Part shown: piece after piece, positions 6,770 to 13,297 of the stretch
How the letters are laid out: each line of letters opens with the position of its first letter
Position numbering within the stretch: position 1 is the first letter of the stretch
Assembly: GCA_036351435.1 (NCBI GenBank)
Contig: JAZBPA010000010.1
Coordinates: 1 to 13,297, forward strand
DNA: 13,297 nucleotides
Origin: JAAUQA01 sp036351435
Lineage (GTDB): Bacteria > Pseudomonadota > Gammaproteobacteria > Competibacterales > Competibacteraceae
Direction: 5' to 3'
Notes under the pieces: generated by a model
The model's input: the letters and a program-made list of their open reading frames with translations, nothing else
The model's database searches: none
What the model was told of the DNA's origin: nothing
Translations under genes and position numbers: made by a program

Positions 6770-7513
6770 ATGAATTTGCAAGAAAATATCGCGTTAGTTA
6801 CTGGTGCCAGTCGCGGCATCGGTCAAGCTATTGCGCGAGAGCTGGGCCAACGCGGTGCGGTGGTAGTTGGCACGGCGACTACTGATGCTGGGGCGGAGGA
6901 CATCAGCCAGGACCTGCAAGCCCAAGGTATTCGAGGTTGTGGGATGACTCTGGACGTGACGTTACCAGACTCAGTGAGCGCAGTCCTTAGCGCAGTCGCG
7001 AGTGAATTCGGCAACCCCAGTATATTGGTCAACAATGCCGGCATCACCCGCGATAATCTATTGCTACGCATCAAAGAAGACGATTGGGAACAGGTTATCA
7101 ACGCTGATCTCAGCTCGGTTTATCGACTCAGCAAAGCGGTATTGCGCGGTATGATGAAGGCCCGCGGCGGGCGGATCATCAATATCACTTCGGTGATTGG
7201 CGCGATAGGCAACAGTGGCCAAACCAATTATGCGGCGGCCAAAGCTGGGATCATTGGGTTTACCAAATCGCTGGCACGAGAAATCGGGTCCCGGGGGATT
7301 ACGGTCAATGCCGTCGCGCCGGGCTTTATCGATACCGACATGACCCGCGCCTTACCTGAGGCGCAACGCGCCGCATTAATTCAGCAAATTCCCCTGGAGC
7401 GACTGGGGGACATTCAGGATGTAGCCCATGCCGTTGCATTTTTGGCGTCCAAGCAGGCCGCTTACATTACCGGTGAAACTTTGCACGTCAACGGTGGGTT
7501 ATATATGAGCTAA
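6770..7513 (+). CDS. fabG: 3-oxoacyl-ACP reductase FabG
   Basis: A 247-residue short-chain dehydrogenase, the usual FabG length. It uses NADPH to reduce 3-oxoacyl-ACP to 3-hydroxyacyl-ACP. The Rossmann motif TGASRGIG (11-18), NNAG (88-91), Asn111 and the catalytic Ser141, Tyr154 and Lys158 (YAAAK) are present; the C-terminus ends with the typical ITGETLHVNGGLYMS. GAAGGTGGG lies directly upstream of the ATG, 10 nt after the fabH stop. Placement between fabH and acpP makes the fatty-acid FabG assignment stronger than for a generic SDR. Confidence 0.96.
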   Translation: MNLQENIALVTGASRGIGQAIARELGQRGAVVVGTATTDAGAEDISQDLQAQGIRGCGMTLDVTLPDSVSAVLSAVASEFGNPSILVNNAGITRDNLLLRIKEDDWEQVINADLSSVYRLSKAVLRGMMKARGGRIINITSVIGAIGNSGQTNYAAAKAGIIGFTKSLAREIGSRGITVNAVAPGFIDTDMTRALPEAQRAALIQQIPLERLGDIQDVAHAVAFLASKQAAYITGETLHVNGGLYMS

Positions 7514-7605
7514 GCTGTACTCATGCTGAGCGCGCATCCATTCTCGTGCTCCGCATTGAGCATTGTTTAACAACGGTTTTTTAGCTCTTTGGTGATTTTT
7601 TACGG

Positions 7606-7634
7606 TGGAATACCGAGTGTGTTTTACATACAAT
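7606..7634 (+). promoter_or_regulatory. possible acpP promoter
   Basis: TACAAT (7629-7634, 5 of 6) lies 17 nt after a weak TGGAAT (7606-7611, 3 of 6), within the 165-nt fabG-acpP gap. A separate promoter would fit the much higher demand for acyl carrier protein than for the enzymes. The T-rich stretch at 7577-7601 and an imperfect stem near 7525-7565 give no clean terminator. Confidence 0.35.
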
Positions 7635-7678
7635 AGTCGTGGCAGTGCCCGGCTTTACTTGCGAGGAATTAAACAATC

Positions 7679-7924
7679 ATGAGCAATATCGAAGAACGCG
7701 TCAAAAAAATCATTATCGAACAATTGGGTGTCAAACCGGAGCAGGTCACCAATGACGCCTCTTTTGTCGAGGATCTCGGCGCCGATTCGCTGGACACTGT
7801 TGAATTGGTCATGGCGTTGGAAGAAGAATTCGAATGTGAAATACCCGATGAGGACGCCGAGAAAATCACCACGGTGCAACAGGCGATCGACTATATCACC
7901 AAGCATTTGAGTGACCAGAAATAG
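7679..7924 (+). CDS. acpP: acyl carrier protein
   Basis: An 81-residue, strongly acidic ACP. It carries growing acyl chains on 4'-phosphopantetheine attached to Ser37 in the GADSLDTVEL motif (34-43). Four-helix ACP features are all present, including the FECEIPDEDAEKI recognition helix. GAGGA (7663-7667) lies 11 nt before the ATG. It is flanked by fabG and fabF as in most gammaproteobacteria, so it is the fatty-acid ACP. It is set apart by a 165-nt gap before and an 87-nt gap containing a strong palindrome after, suggesting its transcript level is controlled separately from its neighbours. Confidence 0.98.
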   Translation: MSNIEERVKKIIIEQLGVKPEQVTNDASFVEDLGADSLDTVELVMALEEEFECEIPDEDAEKITTVQQAIDYITKHLSDQK

Positions 7925-7957
7925 CCTGCATTCCCTCGCCGATCGGCAGACCGGCCG

Positions 7958-7983
7958 CGACTAGCCGGTTAACCGGCTAGTCG
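7958..7983. repeat. 26-bp perfect palindrome between acpP and fabF
   Basis: The half-site CGACTAGCCGGTT (7958-7970) is followed immediately by its exact reverse complement (7971-7983). In RNA it would form a stem of about 11 bp around TTAA, which could extend with TCGGCA (7943-7948) pairing to TGCCGA (7984-7989). No T run follows, so it is not a canonical terminator. Another small palindrome, GCCGATCGGC, lies at 7938-7947. It may stabilise the acpP 3' end or be a protein site. Confidence 0.75.
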
Positions 7984-8011
7984 TGCCGAACAGTTAAAGA
8001 GGACATAGGTT

Positions 8012-9253
8012 TTGATCGGAAAACGCGTTGTCGTGACAGGGATGGGCCTCGTCTCGCCAGTGGGTAACGATCTGGAAACCGCATGGCGGGCGATTCTGGC
8101 TGGTCAAAGCGGGGCAGGGCCGATTACCGCCTTCGACGCGAGTCAATTTCCAGTGCGTTTTGCCGCCGCCGTCAAGGATTTCGACGTCGAACAGTACATA
8201 CCGCGCAAGGAAGCTAAGAAAATGGATGCATTCATCCACTATGGCATTGCCGCTTCTGTGCAGGCGATCCAGGATGCCGGTTTAGAGATTAACGATAATA
8301 ACGCCGACCGCATCGGCACCTTTATTGGTTCGGGTATCGGCGGATTACCGGGCATTGAAGACGGTCATGCCGCGTATATGAGAGGGGGGCCGCGCAAGAT
8401 TACCCCCTTTTATGTTCCCCGCAGCATTATTAATATGATCTCCGGCAATTTGTCGATTATGTACGGTATCAAAGGACCCAACCTGGCGGTGGTCACCGCC
8501 TGCACCACAGGCACCCATTCCATTGGACTGGCCGCCCGTTTGATCGGTTACGGTGATGCTGATGTGATGCTGGCCGGCGGTGCGGAAATGTCGATTACCC
8601 CTACCGGCATCGGCGGTTTCGCTGCAGCGCGGGCGCTTTCCTCCCGCAATGACGATCCCGAGCGAGCCAGCCGGCCCTGGGATCGCGACCGGGATGGTTT
8701 CGTCCTGGGTGATGGAGCCGGCGTCGTGGTGCTGGAAGAGTATGAGCATGCCAAACGACGCGGCGCGCATATTCATGCGGAATTGGTCGGATTCGGCATG
8801 AGCGGAGACGCCTATCACATGACCTTACCTTGTGAGGACGGTGACGGCGCGCGACGTTGCATGGTTAACGCGCTACGGGATGCCGAACTGAATCCGACCG
8901 CGGTGGACTACATCAACGCACACGGCACCTCAACGCTATCCGGTGATCGAGCTGAGAGCGATGCCGTCAAAGCCACGTTTGGGGATCACGCCCGGCGGCT
9001 TGCGATGAGTTCCAGTAAATCCATGACCGGTCACCTGTTGGGCGCTGCCGGTGGCGTGGAAGCAATATTTTCTATCTTGTCGATTCGCGACCAAATCGCG
9101 CCCCCAACCATCAATTTGGATAACCCCGATCCGTCATGCGACCTGGATTATGTGCCTCATCAGGCGCGCGAAATGAACATCCAGGTAGCTCTATCCAACT
9201 CCTTCGGTTTTGGCGGCACCAACGGCACAGTCATCTTCCGCAAGCCGGATTAA
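8012..9253 (+). CDS. fabF: beta-ketoacyl-ACP synthase II (FabF)
   Basis: A 413-residue KAS II, the standard length. It elongates acyl-ACP with malonyl-ACP. The catalytic Cys164 (VTACTTGTHS), His304 (INAHGTSTLSGD), Lys336 (SSSKSMTGH) and His341 (GHLLGAAGG) are visible, as is the C-terminal NSFGFGGTNGT motif. The N-terminus MIGKRVVVTGMGLVSPVGN aligns with FabF starts, so the TTG at 8012 is the likely start, with AGAGGA ending 8 nt upstream. FabF rather than FabB is chosen because of the acpP-fabF-mltG context and the TACTTGTH loop. There is no pabC after it, unlike E. coli. Confidence 0.97.
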   Translation: MIGKRVVVTGMGLVSPVGNDLETAWRAILAGQSGAGPITAFDASQFPVRFAAAVKDFDVEQYIPRKEAKKMDAFIHYGIAASVQAIQDAGLEINDNNADRIGTFIGSGIGGLPGIEDGHAAYMRGGPRKITPFYVPRSIINMISGNLSIMYGIKGPNLAVVTACTTGTHSIGLAARLIGYGDADVMLAGGAEMSITPTGIGGFAAARALSSRNDDPERASRPWDRDRDGFVLGDGAGVVVLEEYEHAKRRGAHIHAELVGFGMSGDAYHMTLPCEDGDGARRCMVNALRDAELNPTAVDYINAHGTSTLSGDRAESDAVKATFGDHARRLAMSSSKSMTGHLLGAAGGVEAIFSILSIRDQIAPPTINLDNPDPSCDLDYVPHQAREMNIQVALSNSFGFGGTNGTVIFRKPD

Positions 9254-9286
9254 TCGCGCTTGCCGAACTGACCGGGGCGCGCTGCT

Positions 9287-10303
9287 TTGAAGGCACGCGG
9301 TTGGCTGTTCGCGATGCTGGCGATGGCCGTCACGGGCGCGGGTCTTTACCTGTATTGGGATTACCGCACCTTTCTCGATAACCCGCTGAACGTCACCGAG
9401 GAAGAGATTGTTTTCGAGGTCAATCCGGGCGATTCCGTTACTGTCGTTGCTGAGCGGCTCAAGCAACGCAATGTGTTGGAATCTGCCCGTGCTGTACTTT
9501 ATCTGCAAGCTTATGCCCGGCTAACGCACGTAGCCCATCGCATCCAAGTTGGAGAATATGCACTCAAGCCGGGCATGAACCCACGCACGTTGTTGACAAA
9601 GTTGGTGGCCGGGGATGTCGTGCAATATGCGCTGACTATCGTGGAAGGATGGACCTTCCGACAGATGCTGGCGGCCATCGCCGATCATGAGAAGATCGAA
9701 CAGACCTTGCAGGGACTCGGTGATGTTGAAATCATGACCCAGCTCGGTTATCCCGAGCTGCACCCCGAAGGTCGGTTTTTTCCCGAGACCTATCATTTTC
9801 CAGCACGCACCACGGATGTTGCTGTCCTGAAGCGTGCTTTCGATACCATGGAACGTCACTTACGGGAGGTTTGGGAGCAGCGAGTTGACGATCTCCCCAT
9901 AAAAAACCCGTATCAAGTGCTGATCCTCGCCTCCATCATTGAGAGAGAAACCGCCCTGCCTCGCGAGTACCGGGAAGTCGCCGGTGTTTTCGTGCGGCGG
10001 TTGCGCAAAGGCATGTTATTGCAAACCGATCCCACCGTAATCTACGGCATGGGCGACACATTTGACGGAAATATACGCCGATCTGATTTAAGACGAGATA
10101 CGCCTTACAACACTTATACCCGCTCCGGTTTGCCTCCCACACCGATTGCCCTACCGGGAAAGGGTGCGCTGATGGCAGCAGTGAATCCGGCACCAGGCAA
10201 TACCTTTTATTTCGTTGCCCGCGGCGACGGTAGTCATGCCTTTTCCCGAACCTTGAAGGAACACAATCGTAATGTACGCCGCTATCAGCTCAACCAACCT
10301 TGA
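9287..10303 (+). CDS. mltG: endolytic peptidoglycan transglycosylase MltG
   Basis: A 338-residue YceG/MltG protein. It cleaves nascent glycan strands in the periplasm and so sets their length. A single N-terminal membrane segment (about residues 6-24) follows a basic start; a LysM-like region (about 45-95) precedes the catalytic domain. The catalytic Glu is E219 in LASIIERETA, followed by the hallmark LQTDPTVIYGMG, YNTYTRSGLPPTPIALPG and NPAPGNTFYFVA motifs. The start is probably TTG at 9287, as the next Met (residue 10) would remove the basic residues before the membrane helix; no strong Shine-Dalgarno is seen. It lies 33 nt after fabF, with no pabC between. Confidence 0.94.
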   Translation: MKARGWLFAMLAMAVTGAGLYLYWDYRTFLDNPLNVTEEEIVFEVNPGDSVTVVAERLKQRNVLESARAVLYLQAYARLTHVAHRIQVGEYALKPGMNPRTLLTKLVAGDVVQYALTIVEGWTFRQMLAAIADHEKIEQTLQGLGDVEIMTQLGYPELHPEGRFFPETYHFPARTTDVAVLKRAFDTMERHLREVWEQRVDDLPIKNPYQVLILASIIERETALPREYREVAGVFVRRLRKGMLLQTDPTVIYGMGDTFDGNIRRSDLRRDTPYNTYTRSGLPPTPIALPGKGALMAAVNPAPGNTFYFVARGDGSHAFSRTLKEHNRNVRRYQLNQP

Positions 10304-10357
10304 GCTCTGATCGCAGCAGGTCAGGTGTCCCATCGGTTTATCGCCAATTACACGCGC

Positions 10358-11602
10358 ATGACTGATCCCAAATTCACGGAACCGCGCTTGGCCATCACAC
10401 TGCGTGTTTTCTTGCCTTTTGCTTGCGGCTACTTTTTGTCGTATTTGTATCGCACGGTCAATGCGGTCATTTCGCCGGATTTAGTGTCCGATCTATCCCT
10501 GGACGCTACTGATCTCGGCTTATTGACCAGCATGTATTTCCTGACCTTTGCAGCATTCCAATTGCCATTGGGGATGTTATTAGATCGCTTCGGGCCGCGT
10601 CGGGTCGAGGCGGTGTTATTACTGTTCGCCGCCGCCGGTGCAGCATGTTTCGCCCTTAGCGCACGCTTGGAAGGACTGATTGTGGGCCGGGCGCTGATTG
10701 GTTTCGGGGTGTCTGCTTGTCTGATGGCGAGCTTCAAAGCATTTGTCGTGTGGTTTCCGCCACAGCGCTGGCCGGCTGTTAATGGCTGGGTGATGGCCGC
10801 TGGCGGACTCGGCGCACTGACCGCAACCGCGCCGGTTGAATTGGCGCTGGGCTTTACTGACTGGCGGGGTTTGTTTTTGGGGTTAAGTCTGGCGACGCTA
10901 GCAGTAGCTGCTTTGATTTTCCTGGTCGTACCAGAACACACCGGTCCTGTGCAGCGAGAAAGCTTTCGGGCGCAATGGCGCGGGGTGGGGGAAGTTTTTG
11001 CCAATCGCTATTTCTGGCGAGTAGCCCCGATAACGACTTTCTCACAAGCCGCTTATCTGTCTATTCAGGGATTGTGGGCGGGGCCGTGGCTGAGAGATGT
11101 GGCGGGTTTGGAGCGGGCAGTCGCCGCCAATCATCTATTAGCCATTGCGGCGGCGATGGTCGCTGGTTATCTGATCATGGGTAATCTTGCCTATCGATTG
11201 GCGCGGTTTGGAATTCAGCCGATCACAGTTGCGGTAACCGGGATGGCAATTTTCGTGTTGATCCAAGCGGCCATAATTTTAGGGTTCATCGTTTCGCCGC
11301 TGGTTATTTGGATAGCGTTCGGGTTTTTCGGTACTTCGGGCATCGTTGCCTATGCCGGGTTGTCTCAGGCATTCCCGACTCATCTGGCTGGACGGGTCAA
11401 TACCGGCATTAATCTATTGGTTTTTGTAGTCGCGTTTGCTGGCCAATGGGGTATTGGTGCGATAATCAATCTGTGGTCAGTCGAAGCGGGCAGTTATCAT
11501 CCCAGTGGTTTTCAGGCGGCTTTCGGGTTAGTTTTTATGCTACAGGCAGGCGCGTTAGCATGGTATTTGCTGAGTGGTTATCTCGCCCGGCATAGGCCAT
11601 AA
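10358..11602 (+). CDS. MFS transporter, substrate unknown
   Basis: A 414-residue, very hydrophobic inner-membrane protein with about 12 predicted transmembrane helices. The MFS motif A variant GMLLDRFGPRR is at residues 72-82 between helices 2 and 3, and a central hydrophilic loop (around PEHTGPVQRESFRAQWRG) separates the two halves. The first helix contains PFACGYFLSYLYRTVNAVISPDL, a pattern I associate with a proteobacterial MFS group of unassigned substrate. The start is uncertain: ATG 10358 has no Shine-Dalgarno, while an in-frame GTG at 10325 has AGG only 4 nt upstream and would add 11 residues. It follows mltG by 21-54 nt and may share its transcript; nothing in the context identifies the cargo. 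tmk and holB, expected here in E. coli, are absent. Confidence 0.9.
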   Translation: MTDPKFTEPRLAITLRVFLPFACGYFLSYLYRTVNAVISPDLVSDLSLDATDLGLLTSMYFLTFAAFQLPLGMLLDRFGPRRVEAVLLLFAAAGAACFALSARLEGLIVGRALIGFGVSACLMASFKAFVVWFPPQRWPAVNGWVMAAGGLGALTATAPVELALGFTDWRGLFLGLSLATLAVAALIFLVVPEHTGPVQRESFRAQWRGVGEVFANRYFWRVAPITTFSQAAYLSIQGLWAGPWLRDVAGLERAVAANHLLAIAAAMVAGYLIMGNLAYRLARFGIQPITVAVTGMAIFVLIQAAIILGFIVSPLVIWIAFGFFGTSGIVAYAGLSQAFPTHLAGRVNTGINLLVFVVAFAGQWGIGAIINLWSVEAGSYHPSGFQAAFGLVFMLQAGALAWYLLSGYLARHRP

Positions 11603-11626
11603 CCCAAGCCAATATTTGTCCATCCA

Positions 11627-11655
11627 TTGACCCATCCAAAGGGTCAACCTATGCT
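11627..11655 (+). promoter_or_regulatory. possible ppaC promoter overlapping an inverted repeat
   Basis: TTGACC (11627-11632, 5 of 6) and TATGCT (11650-11655, 4 of 6) are 17 nt apart. The same -35 box is the left arm of a perfect inverted repeat, TTGACCC (11627-11633) and GGGTCAA (11641-11647), with a 7-nt centre. As a hairpin it lacks a following T run, so it is not a clear terminator for the MFS gene. Confidence 0.3.
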
Positions 11656-11745
11656 GAAGTGTGTTTTGATTGGCTCACTTAGTAATAAACGTAAAGCACG
11701 GTTTCACAATCCATTGTTTTCTTAACTGCTGTTGGAGGTTTTTCG

Positions 11746-12669
11746 ATGACGACGTATGTGTTTGGCCACAAAAGCCCCGATTCGGACGCCATTTGTAGCG
11801 CCATCGCCCTGGCTAATTTGAAGTCCGGCCTGGGAACCGAAGCGGTACCGGTAACCCAAGGCAAGCCAAATCCAGAAACAGCCTATATTCTCGACCGGTA
11901 TGGTTTTTCGGCTCCTGAAGTGATGAACTCATTCGCCGGTAAGGAGATCATGCTGGTTGATTTTTCTGACAAGTCTCAAGGGCCAGATGATTTGGATAAA
12001 GCTGACATCGTAGGGATCGTCGATCATCACAAGCTGGGTGATGTCACCACACCTAATCCGGTTGAATGTTGGATTTGGCCGGTAGGGTGTTCATCGACCG
12101 TGCTTAAATCCATGTACGATTTTTACGGTGTAGAGATTCCCAAGAATATAGCGGGAATGATGCTGTGTGCGATTCTGAGCGATACGGTGATTTTCAAATC
12201 GGCCACCTGTACGGATCGGGATAAGGAAGCCGCGCAAGCTTTGGCGAAAATCGCTGGAGAAACCGATTTGCAGGGGCTGGGCATGGAGATGTTCAAGGTT
12301 AAATCGGCGATTGCCGGTACCCCGACTCGCGAACTGGTGATGCGCGACTACAAAGATTTCAAGATGGGCGGCAATACCGTCGGCATCGGCCAGTTAGAAG
12401 TGGTTGATCTGTCATTGCTGGATGACGTTAAGGCCGATCTGGCTAATGATATTCAGGCTTTGAAAGCCGAGGGAAACCGGCACAGCGTGTTTTTATTGTT
12501 GACCGATATTATCAAGGAAGGCACCGAGATGCTGATTGCATCCGACGATCCATCGGTAGTGGAAAAGGCCTTCAGCCAACAACCGACGGCGGATAAAGTC
12601 TGGCTGGACGGCGTCATGAGCCGTAAAAAGCAAGTGGTGCCGCCGTTGGAAAAAGTATTCGCTAGCTGA
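11746..12669 (+). CDS. ppaC: manganese-dependent (family II) inorganic pyrophosphatase
   Basis: A 307-residue DHH-family pyrophosphatase that hydrolyses PPi to phosphate in the cytosol. Metal and substrate motifs: GHKSPDSDA (7-15, with H8, D12, D14), VDFSD (71-75, D72), DHHK (93-96) and LSDT (144-147, D146), plus the C-terminal DHHA2 substrate motif SRKKQVVPP (292-300). The length equals the compact form without CBS/DRTGG regulatory domains. GGAGG lies 7 nt before the ATG, the best Shine-Dalgarno in the window. It is separated from the MFS gene by 143 nt and ends before a strong terminator, so it is probably a single-gene unit. In proteobacteria family II enzymes are less common than family I (Ppa). 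Confidence 0.96.
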   Translation: MTTYVFGHKSPDSDAICSAIALANLKSGLGTEAVPVTQGKPNPETAYILDRYGFSAPEVMNSFAGKEIMLVDFSDKSQGPDDLDKADIVGIVDHHKLGDVTTPNPVECWIWPVGCSSTVLKSMYDFYGVEIPKNIAGMMLCAILSDTVIFKSATCTDRDKEAAQALAKIAGETDLQGLGMEMFKVKSAIAGTPTRELVMRDYKDFKMGGNTVGIGQLEVVDLSLLDDVKADLANDIQALKAEGNRHSVFLLLTDIIKEGTEMLIASDDPSVVEKAFSQQPTADKVWLDGVMSRKKQVVPPLEKVFAS

Positions 12670-12734
12670 TTGCGGAGTTATCGACCTAGACATCGTTACC
12701 AAGACACGCCGTTAATACTTCCTTGTAGGCTCGA

Positions 12735-12754
12735 CTGCGGCATCCTTGCCGCAG
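12735..12754. repeat. REP-like hairpin after ppaC
   Basis: CTGCGGCA (12735-12742) and TGCCGCAG (12747-12754) form a perfect 8-bp stem with a TCCT loop, preceded by TTGTAGGCTCGA. This form resembles the short extragenic palindromes scattered in many gammaproteobacterial genomes, but only one copy is in the window, so repeat status is unproven. It could also be the first stem of a tandem terminator. Confidence 0.4.
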
Positions 12755-12787
12755 ACGGTCTTGATAACGAAATCCAGGTCGATAACA

Positions 12788-12813
12788 GAAACGCCACCTT
12801 TCGGTGGCGTTTC
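12788..12813. terminator. bidirectional rho-independent terminator
   Basis: GAAACGCCACC (12788-12798), loop TTTC, and GGTGGCGTTTC (12803-12813) form a perfect 11-bp GC-rich stem with A-rich and T-rich flanks. It lies between convergent genes, 119 nt after ppaC and 25 nt beyond the stop of the minus-strand protease remnant, so it probably ends both transcripts. Confidence 0.85.
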
Positions 12814-12837
12814 CAGATTTCTACTAACCTATGTTAT

Positions 12838-13297
12838 CTACGGGCAAGCCCCGCAATCCGCATCATCGGCGCAGTCCGGACCCGCTGAGACCACCCTCAG
12901 CGCGAAGGTTAACAGCGGATTATTGATGTTTTCGGCATTGCCCTGACTGTTGATTGCGGGGTTGTCGTTGTTGAATCCGCTGGGACACATCAGGGTGCCG
13001 GTGTTGCCGTCGATCCGATGCGGCTGATCAACGTGGGAAAGCCCGAACCGGGATGTTTCAGCGTCAACACATGACCCAACTCATCCGCCAGATGGGTGAG
13101 ATCGGCCCCGAAATCAGCGTTCTCATCGCTGGAAATGATCTTAGTTGAAGCCGAGCCCCCCCCAGAACGTTGCACCACCCCCCCCAGTTAGCGCGGGTCG
13201 CAGCGGTCATATCATCGACAAAAAAGATTTCGACACAGTCATCCACATTCACCTCGGTTAGCAATGCTTCTGCTTCGGACTCACCAAACGTGCTGTA
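12838..13297 (-). pseudogene. frame-disrupted metzincin-like secreted metalloprotease (5' end outside window)
   Basis: Read right to left, the pieces of one protein appear in different frames. Frame 1 reads EVNVDDCVEIFFVDD and ATRANWGG; frame 2 reads SASTKIISSDENADFGADL then THLADELGHVLTLKHPG; frame 3 reads DGNTGTLMCPSGF and then NPLLTFALRVVSAGP, ending DADCGACP and TAG at 12838-12840. This order, a HExxHxxGxxH-type zinc site followed by a Met-turn (LMCPSG), fits a metzincin-type protease. The first zinc His is Asp here (DELGH). Frames change at two 8-nt G tracts (plus-strand C runs 13178-13185 and 13156-13163) and near 13005-13022. Setting both tracts to 7 restores one continuous frame through NWGGGATFWGGSAS. 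It is a decaying gene, a phase-variable gene, or a stretch with homopolymer sequencing errors near a contig end. Confidence 0.72.

Noticed and set aside
8345..8818. Minus-strand open frame of 157 codons
   Set aside because: Lies entirely inside fabF, whose catalytic residues are all intact on the plus strand.
10429..11004. Minus-strand open frame of 191 codons
   Set aside because: Antisense to the MFS transporter; its Ser/Lys/Arg/Pro-rich composition is typical of the reverse strand of a membrane-protein gene.
11627..11647. TTGACCC/GGGTCAA hairpin as a terminator of the MFS gene
   Set aside because: No T run follows the stem; a role in the ppaC promoter region is at least as likely.
12746..12946. 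Plus-strand open frames after ppaC
   Set aside because: They cross the terminator and run antisense to the C-terminal part of the protease remnant, with no Shine-Dalgarno or recognisable motif.

Overview
The window looks like a gammaproteobacterial chromosome. Its core is the conserved cluster maf(yceF) / yceD-rpmF-plsX-fabH-fabG-acpP-fabF-mltG. That gene order, with maf divergent from yceD, and the zinc-free L32 beginning MAVQQN match enteric-type gammaproteobacteria. I cannot name a genus. Both ends lie inside genes: the left end in tandem repeats, the right end in a frame-damaged gene. This would fit a whole assembly contig rather than a slice of a larger one (inference).

Layout. Positions 1-3018 (minus strand) hold a probable two-gene unit. 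The first gene encodes an exported protein with an STN-like domain followed by HEAT repeats. The second, 27 nt downstream, encodes a secreted repeat protein whose 3' end is outside the window. It has a signal peptide, four ~65-residue units each carrying a DGSDVGL-type motif, and then cadherin-like 'tandem-95' domains. Next comes maf (minus strand, 3204-3806). From 3920 the plus strand carries the lipid-synthesis operon: yceD (23S rRNA/large-subunit accumulation factor family), rpmF (L32), plsX (acyl-phosphate synthesis), fabH (initiation condensing enzyme), fabG (ketoreductase), acpP (acyl carrier), fabF (elongation condensing enzyme) and mltG (peptidoglycan glycosylase ending glycan strands). 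An MFS transporter (~10358-11602) and a family II Mn-dependent pyrophosphatase (11746-12669) follow. A bidirectional-looking terminator separates the pyrophosphatase from a convergent, frame-disrupted, metzincin-like secreted protease remnant (12838-13297, minus strand).

How the genes work together. PlsX, FabH, FabG, AcpP and FabF provide acyl-chain initiation, elongation and acyl-phosphate for phospholipid synthesis. Their linkage to a ribosomal protein and a cell-wall enzyme couples envelope growth to translation. Compared with the E. coli arrangement, fabD is missing between fabH and fabG, pabC is missing between fabF and mltG, and tmk-holB do not follow mltG.

Most unusual points. The yceD-rpmF promoter is near consensus and sits so close to the yceD ATG that the message should be almost leaderless. 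A 26-bp perfect palindrome separates acpP from fabF. Three genes of the operon start with TTG. The secreted STN-HEAT/repeat-protein pair contains a repeat I cannot name. The protease remnant carries two 8-nt G tracts exactly where its frame breaks. I see no CRISPR array, tRNA, rRNA, insertion sequence or phage gene, and no clear evidence of a wholly new defence or mobile system.
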